64,000 nucleotides of DNA. It comes from Anaerococcus sp. Marseille-Q5996. Its GTDB lineage: Bacteria > Bacillota > Clostridia > Tissierellales > Peptoniphilaceae. This document shows positions 1 to 7,865 of the stretch, piece by piece (the first letter of the stretch is position 1; each line of letters begins with the position of its first letter). The notes under the pieces are model-generated. The model ran no database searches. It was not told the DNA's origin and worked only from the letters and a program-made list of their open reading frames with translations. A program made the position numbers and the translations under genes. The stretch spans positions 186,001 to 250,000 of the forward strand of contig NZ_CAMPPE010000003.1 of the NCBI RefSeq assembly GCF_946893725.1. Reading direction: 5' to 3'.

Positions 1-755
1 ACAAGGGCAAACAAAATTGTGCCGACTCTGTTATAATCACGCCATCCAATATTTTCATTAATCAACAATCCAAGACCTCCAGCACCTACATAACCTAAAA
101 TTGAAGCGTAGCGGACATTTCCTTCAAAGTTAAATAGGGAAGTAGAAATGTATGTTGCCATAATTGACGGGATTACTCCCTTAAAAAAAGCCATTGCTCT
201 AGTGTAGCCCATAGAAATCATTGCTTCATAAGCACCTAAATCTTGAGTTTCTATTTCTTCATACATTATCTTTCCAACATAGGCAAAGGAAAATACAAAA
301 ATCGCAAAGGTTCCAGCTAGGGTTCCTAGTCCAAAAACATATGTTGCAATTAGGGCGATAACTAGGGTTGGTAGGGTCCTTAAAATAGTAAATATTAATT
401 TAAAAAGCCAGTTTATAAATTTATTATTTACCATATTTGAAGCTGATAAAAAAGCTACTGGTAAGGCTAAGAATGCTCCTAAAAATGAACCGAAGAGTGA
501 CATTTTTATAGTATCAAAAGTTGGACCAATTACTTTAGGCAAATAATCCCAATCTGGATTAAATAAGTCTTTTAAAATAACTAATAAATTATGACCATTT
601 CGAGCTAGTATTTTGCTATTAAAACCTGTCACTTTGAGGGCAATGATTAAAAATACTAAAAGAATAAGTGATATAAGCAAAGAATTGGATTTTTTTTCTG
701 TAACTACTTTTCCATTTGAAAGAGTAATTGTTTTTGCTTTAAAAATATTATCCAT
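1..755 (-). CDS. phnE: Phosphonate-type ABC transporter permease (partial)
   Basis: Inner-membrane channel subunit of a phosphonate/phosphate-ester importer. The gene reads leftward from an ATG at 755 and leaves the window before its stop, so about 250 residues of the N-terminal side are seen. After a cytoplasmic start (MDNIFKAKTI) there is one membrane segment, then PhnE-type text such as 'LRTLPTLVIALI' and 'GTLAGTFAIF', and near the edge the glycine-rich 'YVGAGGLGLLI' typical of the permease loop that meets the ATPase. It starts 3 bases after the phnC stop and its ribosome site (GGAG) lies inside the end of phnC, so the two are co-translated. Substrate (phosphonate, phosphite or another ester) cannot be told from the permease. 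Confidence 0.9.
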   Translation of the reverse strand, partial: MDNIFKAKTITLSNGKVVTEKKSNSLLISLILLVFLIIALKVTGFNSKILARNGHNLLVILKDLFNPDWDYLPKVIGPTFDTIKMSLFGSFLGAFLALPVAFLSASNMVNNKFINWLFKLIFTILRTLPTLVIALIATYVFGLGTLAGTFAIFVFSFAYVGKIMYEEIETQDLGAYEAMISMGYTRAMAFFKGVIPSIMATYISTSLFNFEGNVRYASILGYVGAGGLGLLINENIGWRDYNRVGTILFAL

Positions 756-758
756 AAT

Positions 759-1517
759 TTACTCCACAACAATATTTTTAGGGTCTTGGCCATAGATATT
801 TCTAATTACATCTACATTTACTTCAGATGGCTTACCATCAAAAGCTAGCTGGCCTTTTTTGATTCCTAGAATCCTATCTGAATATTCTAAAGCTGTCTCA
901 ACATCATGGATATTTACAATTACAGTAATACCATTTTCACGATTTAGATTTTGAAAATAGTTCATAACTTGGCGGCTAGATACGGGGTCTAAACTTGCAA
1001 TAGGCTCATCTGCCAAGATTATTTTTGGATTTTGAACAATGGTTCTTGCAAGGGCAACTCTTTGCTTTTGTCCACCAGAAAGTGCATCTGTACGTGAGTA
1101 GGCTTTATCCAAAATATCTACACTATCCAAGGCTTCTAGAGCTTTTCTTTTCATATCATTACTATAAATGCCAAATAACTTTTGGAAAAAGTTTAGGTCT
1201 GGCACAAAAGTATTTAGTACGTTTTTTTGGGCAGTAGTTCTTTCAACTAGGTTAAAACCTTGAAAAACCATACCAATTGTTCGTCTGTAATCCCTTAGTG
1301 CCTGGCCATTTAACTTCGATACATCTTTTCCATCTACAACTAATTGTCCGCTAGAAATCTCGTGCATTTTATTAATTGTACGAATAAGGGTAGATTTACC
1401 AGCCCCTGATGATCCAATTATAGATACAAACTCTCCATCTGCAATTGTTAGATCTATATCTTTAAGTGCTAAAAATCCACCTTCATATGTTTTTGATACA
1501 TTTTTAAATTCTATCAT
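759..1517 (-). CDS. phnC: Phosphonate-type ABC transporter ATP-binding protein
   Basis: ATPase that powers uptake through PhnE. Of 252 residues: Walker A GSSGAGKS at 35-42, Q-loop near 86 (VFQGFNL), signature LSGGQ at 146-150, Walker B ILADE at 167-171, and the switch histidine in 'IVNIHDVETAL'. Length and motifs fit the PhnC family, including the 'LDPVSSRQVM' stretch after Walker B. It is the second gene of phnD-phnC-phnE, separated from phnD by 76 bases that hold an intrinsic terminator, and followed at once by phnE. No C-P lyase genes are visible here, so the pathway that would use a phosphonate is not shown. Confidence 0.95.
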   Translation of the reverse strand: MIEFKNVSKTYEGGFLALKDIDLTIADGEFVSIIGSSGAGKSTLIRTINKMHEISSGQLVVDGKDVSKLNGQALRDYRRTIGMVFQGFNLVERTTAQKNVLNTFVPDLNFFQKLFGIYSNDMKRKALEALDSVDILDKAYSRTDALSGGQKQRVALARTIVQNPKIILADEPIASLDPVSSRQVMNYFQNLNRENGITVIVNIHDVETALEYSDRILGIKKGQLAFDGKPSEVNVDVIRNIYGQDPKNIVVE

Positions 1518-1532
1518 TATAATTCCTTCATT

Positions 1533-1569
1533 AAAAAATAAGACCTAAAACCCCTTAGGGCATAGGCCT
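1533..1569 (-). terminator. Attenuator between phnD and phnC
   Basis: On the minus strand, AGGCCTA (1563-1569) pairs with TAGGTCT (1541-1547), with CCC/GGG pairs inside, followed by a run of six U (1533-1538). It sits inside the operon after phnD. It would let most transcripts end there and so make more binding protein than ATPase and permease, a common pattern in ABC importers. Partial read-through is inferred. Confidence 0.7.
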
Positions 1570-1593
1570 TTTTAGTTTTTATTTTATATGTTC

Positions 1594-2682
1594 TTAGTTA
1601 GCATCTCTTGCCATTTTTTGTACTTCACGTTCTGAATCATAGTCAGCTGGATTTGCTTTTTCATATCCATTGTGAGTATAAATAGCAATTACTTCTTTAC
1701 CTTCATCTGTGTTACCAATGTTGATAAATGCATTTTGTAAGGCTTCAATAAGCTCTGGTGTCATTTTTTCGCTTGATTCTGATACTGAGATTGTATCATT
1801 CATCATTTTATCTGTTACACCAATTACTTGAACATCTGTGAAAATATCATTTTTGCCACCAAATTCGCTTTGCCATTGATCAACAAAGTCCATTCTTGCA
1901 TCAGCATATGTTACAAGAACATCGATTTGACCTGTAGCAAGTCTTGCAAATGAAGATGGGTAAGAATCTGCTTGAACTGCATTTGATAAATCAGAAATTG
2001 TGTGTTCATAATTATTTTTTAACCAAAGTGATGGATATAGGTATCCAGCTGGAGAAGTAGGTCCCATTACTGCCCAGTTTGCAGAGTCAAGGTCTTCCCA
2101 AGATAATTTTTCACCATTATTTATTTTTGCAGCAAGTTCTTGTCCTTTTTCAGAAGGACCAGCTAATACTAGACCCCTGTAAAATGTTACTTGATCATCC
2201 ACTTTTTCTGTTGGCGCTTTGTCATTCCATTCTTTTGCATCATCAGATTCAATTGATAGTCCATTACGTGTTGCTGTAAGAATTGCTTCAACACCATCAT
2301 CATATGTTACATAAGTTCCACCTGGAATAAATCCAACATCAACTGTTCCAGCACTCATTGCTTCACCAGTTGCTTCGTATGATGTACCAACAGAAATATC
2401 TACATCTTCTACTTCGTAACCTTCTTTTGATAATTCTTCTTTTAGCATATCTTTTAGTGGTTCAGTAGCTGTGATAATTTCCTCTGGTTCACGAGATGGT
2501 ACAAATTGTACTGTTAATTTATCGATAGCTTTATTTTCTTCTGTTGTTTCTGTGCTTGCAGTTTCACTTGTGTTTGCTTCATCTGTATTTTCTGGTTGAT
2601 TATCAGCATTATTTCCACAAGCTGTAAAAGCAAGGGCTGTCATTAGTGTCATACCTAATGAGAAAATTTTATTTAATTTCAT
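1594..2682 (-). CDS. phnD: Phosphonate-type substrate-binding lipoprotein
   Basis: Extracellular solute-binding protein that delivers substrate to the PhnCE channel. The 362 residues begin with a lipoprotein signal ending in LAFTAC, so Cys22 should be lipidated and fixed to the membrane. A Glu/Thr/Asn-rich linker (about 24-52) leads to the PhnD fold, with 'LTVQFVPSREPEEI' as first strand, 'GTVDVGFIPGGTYV', and 'WAVMGPTSPAGYLYPSLWL', which matches the anion-binding part of the family. An AGGAGG ribosome site lies 5 bases before the ATG. Phosphonate, phosphite and phosphate binders share this fold, so the ligand is not settled. Confidence 0.93.
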   Translation of the reverse strand: MKLNKIFSLGMTLMTALAFTACGNNADNQPENTDEANTSETASTETTEENKAIDKLTVQFVPSREPEEIITATEPLKDMLKEELSKEGYEVEDVDISVGTSYEATGEAMSAGTVDVGFIPGGTYVTYDDGVEAILTATRNGLSIESDDAKEWNDKAPTEKVDDQVTFYRGLVLAGPSEKGQELAAKINNGEKLSWEDLDSANWAVMGPTSPAGYLYPSLWLKNNYEHTISDLSNAVQADSYPSSFARLATGQIDVLVTYADARMDFVDQWQSEFGGKNDIFTDVQVIGVTDKMMNDTISVSESSEKMTPELIEALQNAFINIGNTDEGKEVIAIYTHNGYEKANPADYDSEREVQKMARDAN

Positions 2683-2711
2683 AATTCCTCCTAAAAATTA
2701 AATCCAAGTAT

Positions 2712-2738
2712 ATTATACAATATTTTCATGACTTGTAA
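2712..2738 (-). promoter_or_regulatory. Probable phnD promoter
   Basis: A perfect minus-strand TATAAT (2712-2717) with a TTACAA element (2733-2738) 15 bases upstream. The spacer is short, so the -35 assignment is weak. The -10 lies about 30 bases before the phnD start codon. Confidence 0.45.
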
Positions 2739-2748
2739 GACATTTGTA

Positions 2749-2766
2749 TGTAAAATAAAATTTACA
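2749..2766. promoter_or_regulatory. Inverted repeat TGTAAA-N6-TTTACA
   Basis: A perfect inverted repeat between phnD (minus) and the gene at 2793 (plus), just upstream of the phnD -35. Position and symmetry suit a regulator site for one or both divergent genes. The AT-rich context makes chance symmetry possible. Confidence 0.35.
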
Positions 2767-2792
2767 TTTTTAATTAAATTTATTAGTATGAT

Positions 2793-3188
2793 ATGTATAT
2801 GAATATGAGTAAAAATAAATTATTTTATGAAAACTATAATGACTTATGTGATTGTGCATTTTGTTGTTTTTATATAGAAAATATTGAAAATCAATACCAT
2901 GATTTGTCACAAATTTTAAATAAATGGGGGATAGACATTAAAAAACCCTTTGAAGCACCCATTCCATACTTGGAGAAAGATAATATAATATTTCCTTTTG
3001 CTCAATACATTGTAATGGGTAAGTATAGTAAGGAAATAATAGAAAATATTGAAAATGAAAAAATAACTTTAGCTAGGAATTATCCAGATCCAAAAATAGA
3101 CGAGGACTATTTTATAATAGAGATTGGACCAATTTTATTTAATAAAAATCTAGCTAGAAAAGATTTATTGTTAGAACTCGGAGAATAG
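2793..3188 (+). CDS. Hypothetical protein with a CxC-xx-CC motif
   Basis: I do not recognise this 131-residue protein. It has no signal peptide or membrane segment. Near the start it has a cysteine cluster (DLCDCAFCC, Cys 19-26) that could bind a metal, then a mixed region with 'APIPYLEKDNIIFPFAQYIVMG'. Three in-frame ATGs (2793, 2799, 2805) are possible starts and none has a strong ribosome site. It ends one base before the next gene, whose ribosome site lies in its 3' end, so the pair forms a short operon. Confidence 0.7.
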   Translation: MYMNMSKNKLFYENYNDLCDCAFCCFYIENIENQYHDLSQILNKWGIDIKKPFEAPIPYLEKDNIIFPFAQYIVMGKYSKEIIENIENEKITLARNYPDPKIDEDYFIIEIGPILFNKNLARKDLLLELGE

Positions 3189-3189
3189 T

Positions 3190-3657
3190 ATGGATATGCT
3201 TAAAGAATTTTTAAGAAAAACAGGCATAGGAGTTAAAGAATTTTTAAAGGCTTCAATAATTTCTGCTGCCATTAGCTTTATTGTATTGCTAATTGGTTTA
3301 AAGATTGGAGATGTGCCTTATTATGGATTGGTGGCAATATTTATAGCAATAGTTGATCTATTGCCAGTTTTAGGAAGTGGGATTATTTTAATTCCTTGGT
3401 CAATCATTTCATATTTTATGGGGAATCCTCACTTGGCTTTAATCTTGATAATAGTCTTTGTAATAACTTTTTTAATAAAACAATTATTGCTGCCCTTACT
3501 TTTAGGAAAAAGCATTGGATTAAAACCCTTGTATACAATAATCATAACCTTAATTTCTATGATTGTTCTGACTCCAGCCATAGGTGCTATTGTTGGTTCG
3601 GTAATATCAATTATAATTGCGGTAATAATTGATATGAACAAATCTAGAAAGTTATGA
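3190..3657 (+). CDS. Short AI-2E/YtvI-family membrane protein
   Basis: Membrane protein of 155 residues resembling the C-terminal half of AI-2E-family (PF01594) transporters. The signs are 'VAIFIAIVDLLPVLGSGIILIPW' followed by a polar loop, 'IKQLLLPLLLGKSIGLKPLYTII', and a last hydrophobic pair. Family members usually have about 350 residues and eight membrane segments; this one keeps roughly four to five, with a short amphipathic N-terminus. There is no upstream frame carrying the missing half: the preceding gene is soluble and unrelated. It is either a natural half-size member or the stable remnant of a deletion. The GGAG ribosome site lies in the end of the preceding gene. Confidence 0.75.
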   Translation: MDMLKEFLRKTGIGVKEFLKASIISAAISFIVLLIGLKIGDVPYYGLVAIFIAIVDLLPVLGSGIILIPWSIISYFMGNPHLALILIIVFVITFLIKQLLLPLLLGKSIGLKPLYTIIITLISMIVLTPAIGAIVGSVISIIIAVIIDMNKSRKL

Positions 3658-3671
3658 TTTTAGAGTTTTAA

Positions 3672-3688
3672 TAAGTCTTATAGACTTA
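3672..3688. repeat. Hairpin TAAGTCT-tat-AGACTTA upstream of degV
   Basis: Seven-base-pair inverted repeat with a three-base loop. It lacks a following U-run on the plus strand. The same stem sequence recurs in the terminator after degV (4635-4664). A TATAAT (3703-3708) follows it and may be the -10 of the degV promoter. Confidence 0.5.
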
Positions 3689-3741
3689 AATATTAGATAT
3701 GATATAATATTAATTATTCGACTAGACTGAAGGAGGATTTC

Positions 3742-4641
3742 ATGGCAGATTATATTTTAAGCGCAGAATCAATCATAGACTTAAATATTGACTTTGTAAA
3801 TGAACTTGGCATAAGCATAATAAATTCAAATTACCAGCTAAATAATACAAACTACATAGATGATTTTGGACAGACACTAGATATGAAAACATTTTATGAT
3901 AACATGGCTGAAGGCAGTAATCCTTCAACTTCTAGGATAAATACTGGTGAGTATATAGATTATTTAAAACCACTATTGGAACAAGGTCAAGATGTAGTAC
4001 ACATTTGCTTATCAACAGGTATGTCAAGCCAATATGAATCTCTATTAGAAGCTATTGATTTTCTAAAAGAAGATTTCCCAGAAAGAAAAGTCTATCCAAT
4101 AGATTCTAAAATGGCATCAGCTGGCGTTGGATTATTGGTTACAAAATTATCAGAACTAAAAAATGAAGGTCTATCTGCCAAAGTACTTTATAATTGGGCA
4201 GAAAATAATAAACTTCACGTAATTAATTATACAAGTAATGAAAATTTAGAGTATGTAGCCAGAGGTGGTAGAATTTCAAAAACAGCTGCTAGTATCGGTG
4301 GAGTTTTACATATTTGCCCACTAATAGAAGTAGATAATGATGGTAAATTGATAGTTACTAGTAAAATAAGAACAAGAAAAAAACTTCTAAATACCATGGT
4401 TAATAAAATGGAAAATAATATTATCGGTGGTCAAGATTATGATGAGAAAGTATTTATATCAACAGCAGATAATATAGAAGTTGCAGAGAAACTAAAATCA
4501 ATGATAGAAGAAAAATTTCCAAATATTGATGGGGGTGTAAAAATATTTAATATTGGTCCAACGATTGGTAGTCATATAGGACCAGGAACAATTGCTCTAT
4601 TTTATTGGGGAGAAGAGAGAATGCTTGGCTATAAAAAATAA
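3742..4641 (+). CDS. DegV family fatty-acid-binding protein
   Basis: Cytoplasmic lipid-binding protein of the DegV/FakB family. These hold a fatty acid for phosphorylation by a FakA-type kinase so that exogenous fatty acids enter phospholipid synthesis. In 299 residues: 'ILSAESIIDLN' at the start, 'NPSTSRINTGEY' (about 60-70), 'VVHICLSTGMSSQYES' (about 96-110), and 'LEYVARGGRISKTAA', the conserved lipid-site segment. The ribosome site GGAGG lies 6 bases before the ATG. No kinase gene is in the window. Flanking hairpins make it a single-gene unit. Confidence 0.92.
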   Translation: MADYILSAESIIDLNIDFVNELGISIINSNYQLNNTNYIDDFGQTLDMKTFYDNMAEGSNPSTSRINTGEYIDYLKPLLEQGQDVVHICLSTGMSSQYESLLEAIDFLKEDFPERKVYPIDSKMASAGVGLLVTKLSELKNEGLSAKVLYNWAENNKLHVINYTSNENLEYVARGGRISKTAASIGGVLHICPLIEVDNDGKLIVTSKIRTRKKLLNTMVNKMENNIIGGQDYDEKVFISTADNIEVAEKLKSMIEEKFPNIDGGVKIFNIGPTIGSHIGPGTIALFYWGEERMLGYKK

Positions 4642-4664
4642 GTCTATGTTAGACTTATTTTTTT
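4635..4664. terminator. Bidirectional terminator between degV and the DUF6544-like gene
   Basis: AAATAAGTCTA pairs with TAGACTTATTT across a three-base loop, with T-runs on both strands, placed between two convergent genes. It overlaps the last bases of both coding regions. Confidence 0.85.
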
Positions 4665-5520
4665 ATTTGTATTCAAAATATTTTACATTGCCATCAAAGT
4701 AGACTAAATCACCCTCAGGATAATTCCATATAGCTTGCAATTTTTTAGGAAAATTAATTCCATCTTGATTTTTTTCATAATCACTACATTTTGCAGTCCA
4801 AGGAATATAATCGACAGATCCATTATCCTTTACTGCTGCTCGATCTTCGGTATAAAATTTTATCATTTCGTAATTTTCATTAAAAGTAAATATTCCTGAC
4901 ACGGTAATGCCATTATTTTTTATATTTGCCTTTATATTATAGGGGTCGATTTCTTCAAAATAAATATCATTTTCAAGCAGAGCTGAAGGAACAAATAAAG
5001 ACTCACCAAGATATGTACACAAGGCCCCAGCATCCATAACAGGTCCTTTTTGGTCAAAAAGAGTAATATTTTTACCAATGACACCCTTCATACCGCCCTT
5101 TCCATCATAAATATAATCATAACCTTCAAAAGGAATACCAAAAAGTGAACTTTTTATGTAAGCAATACGAGCTGGGTTTTTAGCAAAATTATACTGATTA
5201 TAATCCATTTTTAATTTTGGTTTTTCAGGATTCTGAATAAAGTCTGTTCCTGCGAAGAAAATATTAATATAATTCATTTTTTTATTACCTATATATCCAT
5301 TCTTTTCCATATATTTTTGAATGGCGGTAGGATATTCTTCAAAATCTTCTTTAGTAAAAACATCATTATCAATATTTGACTCTTGCATTATTTTTTCTAA
5401 ATCGTCATTAAATTCATTTTTTAATGGGGAGTAGGAAATGTTAAAGTAAACTAACATAGACCCAATTACTACTAGCAAGATACCAATAAAAAGCATAATA
5501 TTTTTTTTAATTCCCTTCAT
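4663..5520 (-). CDS. DUF6544-like membrane-anchored protein
   Basis: Function unknown. After a short cationic start there is one N-terminal membrane segment (IMLFIGILLVVIGSMLVYF), then a large outside domain resembling the DUF6544 family: 'MDAGALCTYLGESLFVPSALLEN' and 'NGITVSGIFTFNENYEMIKFYTEDRA' match its conserved blocks. I chose the ATG at 5520 over one at 5544 because GGAGAAAAATTAT stands just before it. The start then overlaps the marR stop by 14 bases, so the two genes are co-translated and should share control by the MarR protein. Protein length 285. Confidence 0.8.
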   Translation of the reverse strand: MKGIKKNIMLFIGILLVVIGSMLVYFNISYSPLKNEFNDDLEKIMQESNIDNDVFTKEDFEEYPTAIQKYMEKNGYIGNKKMNYINIFFAGTDFIQNPEKPKLKMDYNQYNFAKNPARIAYIKSSLFGIPFEGYDYIYDGKGGMKGVIGKNITLFDQKGPVMDAGALCTYLGESLFVPSALLENDIYFEEIDPYNIKANIKNNGITVSGIFTFNENYEMIKFYTEDRAAVKDNGSVDYIPWTAKCSDYEKNQDGINFPKKLQAIWNYPEGDLVYFDGNVKYFEYK

Positions 5521-5971
5521 ATAATTTTTCTCCGTATTCTTCAACCCTTGTTAAACCACTTTCCAATTTATTATACAAATTGAATAATTGAGTAATTTCT
5601 TCATCAGTAAAATCTTTGAATAATAAAGTCAAAGTTTCTAAATGCTTGGCTGTCATTTGATTTGAGTATTTAAAAAATTTATCAGTAACATCAATATTTA
5701 ATGAATTCTTAGATCCTTTTATAAATTTTATATATCCCTTTTCTTCTAAAGGCTTTGCCAATTTTTTAATATTTTGCCTAGAACAACCCATCATATTACC
5801 AATCTGGCTTAGATTTCTATTTTCATTCATATTTAAAGCAATTGCTAGCATTAGCCATTGCTTGATTGTGATGTCTGTTTGGATTTTTTCACAAGCTGTT
5901 TGAAGCCTATTTGATAATATAAAAATATTTGCAAAAATCATTTGTTTTGCATCTATTAAGTAATCTTCCAA
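5507..5971 (-). CDS. MarR family transcriptional regulator
   Basis: DNA-binding repressor or sensor of 154 residues. The winged helix is seen as 'TIKQWLMLAIALNMNENRNLSQIGNMMGCSRQNIKKLAKPLEEKGYIKFIKG', with the recognition helix around 'SRQNIKKLAKPLEEKGY', and a C-terminal dimer helix (LFNLYNKLESGL). It starts with TTG; a strong GGGGGAGG ribosome site five bases before it supports that start. Its promoter carries a perfect 16-base palindrome, so it probably represses itself and the divergent flavoprotein operon. The ligand is unknown. Confidence 0.9.
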   Translation of the reverse strand: MEDYLIDAKQMIFANIFILSNRLQTACEKIQTDITIKQWLMLAIALNMNENRNLSQIGNMMGCSRQNIKKLAKPLEEKGYIKFIKGSKNSLNIDVTDKFFKYSNQMTAKHLETLTLLFKDFTDEEITQLFNLYNKLESGLTRVEEYGEKLYEGN

Positions 5972-5987
5972 ATTAACCTCCCCCTTG

Positions 5988-6003
5988 TAGTAACTAGTTA
6001 CTA
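5988..6003. promoter_or_regulatory. Palindromic operator TAGTAACTAGTTACTA
   Basis: A perfect 16-base palindrome that touches the minus-strand -10 box and covers the likely transcription start of marR. MarR proteins bind such inverted repeats as dimers, so self-repression is the simplest reading. Confidence 0.75.
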
Positions 6004-6031
6004 TTATAATCTAATACGTTTTCATTGTCAA
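6003..6031 (-). promoter_or_regulatory. Consensus promoter of marR
   Basis: Minus-strand TTGACA (6026-6031), a 17-base spacer and TATAAT (6003-6008): a perfect sigma-A match. Confidence 0.9.
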
Positions 6032-6053
6032 TATTTTATTTATCGTTTATAAT
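6025..6053 (+). promoter_or_regulatory. Promoter of the PNPOx-like/DUF1576 operon
   Basis: Plus-strand TTGTCA (6025-6030), 17-base spacer, TATAAT (6048-6053). Its -35 box occupies nearly the same bases as the -35 of the divergent marR promoter, so polymerase cannot sit on both at once. Confidence 0.85.
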
Positions 6054-6088
6054 TAGATAAAATATAAGTAATAAATAAAGGAGATATT

Positions 6089-6616
6089 ATGACTGATTTT
6101 ATCGATAAAGAAAAAATTGAGCAAGCTTATAAGCTAATTGATAATGCCCAATATGCCGTTATTTCCTTAGCAAAAGATAATGAACCTTATGGTATACCAA
6201 TGTCTGTTGCTAGGATTGGTGATACTTTATATATTCATACTGGTCAACATGGCCAAAAAATCGATTATTTAAATACAAATCCTAAAGTGAATCTAACCTT
6301 TGTAGGAGAAGTTAATATTCCTAATTTATACGATAAAGACCAAGCCAATCAGATGGCAGCAGATCCTTCCAAGCATGGTAAGTTTGTAAATACTGTGTTT
6401 ACTACTAATTTTGAATCTGTTATTATTAAGGGCGCGGCTAAAGAAATTATTGATGATGATCAAAAAATAGAAGCAATGCGTGCTATTTGTCAAAAATATA
6501 CTCCTGATATGATGGATTATTTTGATATCCCTATTAAAAGAAGTTTGGGAATAACAAAAATTTTCAAAATTGAAATTAAAGATTTAAGATTAAGAAAAAA
6601 ACAAGTTAAGATTTAG
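6089..6616 (+). CDS. Pyridoxamine 5'-phosphate oxidase-like flavoprotein
   Basis: FMN-binding split-barrel protein of the NimA/PNPOx-like group. The 175 residues include 'AQYAVISLAKDNEPYGIPMSVARIGDTLYIHTG', the family's first strands, then 'GQKIDYLNTNPKVNLTFVG' and the later 'FTTNFESVIIKGAAKEI'. Such proteins often reduce nitro compounds or act in antimicrobial tolerance, but the substrate is not shown. The ribosome site AAAGGAG is well placed. It is the first gene of a unit with DUF1576, divergent from marR with overlapping promoters, so the MarR protein may control it. Confidence 0.87.
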   Translation: MTDFIDKEKIEQAYKLIDNAQYAVISLAKDNEPYGIPMSVARIGDTLYIHTGQHGQKIDYLNTNPKVNLTFVGEVNIPNLYDKDQANQMAADPSKHGKFVNTVFTTNFESVIIKGAAKEIIDDDQKIEAMRAICQKYTPDMMDYFDIPIKRSLGITKIFKIEIKDLRLRKKQVKI

Positions 6617-6620
6617 AAAT

Positions 6621-7865
6621 ATGAAAAAATTAAGCAAAATTAAGTATTTAGAATTTTATATCTTCAGCATTTTATTGATGGTTTTTGCCTTATTTTTGGA
6701 TTCTCCAATTGATATTTACAATGGGCTAGTGAAAATTCTTACTTCTCCTAGTATCTTAGTATCAGACTATATGCAAATTGGAGGAGTAGGGGCCAGTTTT
6801 ATGAACGCTGGTTTTATGCTTTTGATTTCTCTTATAATTGCAGAAAAAAGTGGAGCAGCCATTACTGGTGCCTTGATAGCAGGTTTATTTACCCTAACAG
6901 GTTTTGGTTTCTTTGGAAAAAATATCTTAAACTCTATACCACTTATGATTGGCGTTTATATTTATGCAAAAATAAAGAAATTAAGTATTGCAAATTATAT
7001 ACATGTTTTATGTTTTGTAACTGGCATAAGTCCTTTGGTGAGCTTATTTATTTTTGGTTTGGATTTTACATTAGTTCAAGGAATTATTTTAGGATTTTTA
7101 TCTGGTATAATAATAGGGATAATTATTGTTCCAATATCATCAAATTTTGTAAAGTTCCATGACGGTTATTCACTTTATAATATTGGTTTTACAATAGGTG
7201 TAATAGGAATAGTCTTTGCTGGTTTATTAAGAATGTTTAATAAAGAAATACCAAGCATATCCGTAATTTATGAAGGAAATGATATATATGCATTTGCTTT
7301 TATTCTTATATTTTGCCTAGGACTAGTAATTATTGGACTTATAAAAAATAAAGGTTTGAGTGGATACAAAGATATTTTAAACCATAGTGGTAAGCTAATT
7401 ACCGACTACACTATTGAATCAAATAGAAATCTTGTGATGATTAATATGGGTCTGACTGGTCTTATTGCAATTATTTTTGTAAAATTAAGTAATGGTATCT
7501 TCAATGGTCCTATAATAGGTGGAATTTTTACAATAATTGGATTTGCTGCATTTGGTAAACATCCACGTAATGTATTGCCAATTATGATGGGGGTATTTTT
7601 AGCTAGCAATTTAAATAAATATGAACCATCAAGCACAACTGCAGTTTTGACAGGATTATTTTCAACAACTATAGCACCCCTAGCTGGAGAATTTGGATTT
7701 TTAGCAGGGATTATTGCAGGATTTTTGCATAAAGCTGTAGCAACCAATACAGGTTTGATACATGGTGGTCTAAATTTATACAACAATGGCCTAGCAGGAG
7801 CTTTTGTTGCAGCTGTCTTGTTGCCGATATTTAGAGATTTAAAAGAAAGGCGTGAACGTGATTAA
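6621..7865 (+). CDS. DUF1576 multi-pass membrane protein
   Basis: Integral membrane protein of 414 residues with about ten hydrophobic segments and glycine-rich turns. Two similar halves are visible: 'SGAAITGALIAGLFTLTGFGFFGKNILNSIPLMIGVYIYA' in the first and 'NGPIIGGIFTIIGFAAFGKHPRNVLPIMMGVFLA' in the second. This internal repeat suits a transporter with inverted or tandem halves. The family has no assigned substrate. It starts 4 bases after the flavoprotein gene and overlaps the next gene by 14 bases. Confidence 0.88.
   Translation: MKKLSKIKYLEFYIFSILLMVFALFLDSPIDIYNGLVKILTSPSILVSDYMQIGGVGASFMNAGFMLLISLIIAEKSGAAITGALIAGLFTLTGFGFFGKNILNSIPLMIGVYIYAKIKKLSIANYIHVLCFVTGISPLVSLFIFGLDFTLVQGIILGFLSGIIIGIIIVPISSNFVKFHDGYSLYNIGFTIGVIGIVFAGLLRMFNKEIPSISVIYEGNDIYAFAFILIFCLGLVIIGLIKNKGLSGYKDILNHSGKLITDYTIESNRNLVMINMGLTGLIAIIFVKLSNGIFNGPIIGGIFTIIGFAAFGKHPRNVLPIMMGVFLASNLNKYEPSSTTAVLTGLFSTTIAPLAGEFGFLAGIIAGFLHKAVATNTGLIHGGLNLYNNGLAGAFVAAVLLPIFRDLKERRERD

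Noticed and set aside
7406-7786. Minus-strand frame opposite the DUF1576 gene
   Set aside because: Antisense to a conserved membrane protein; no start signal or family similarity.
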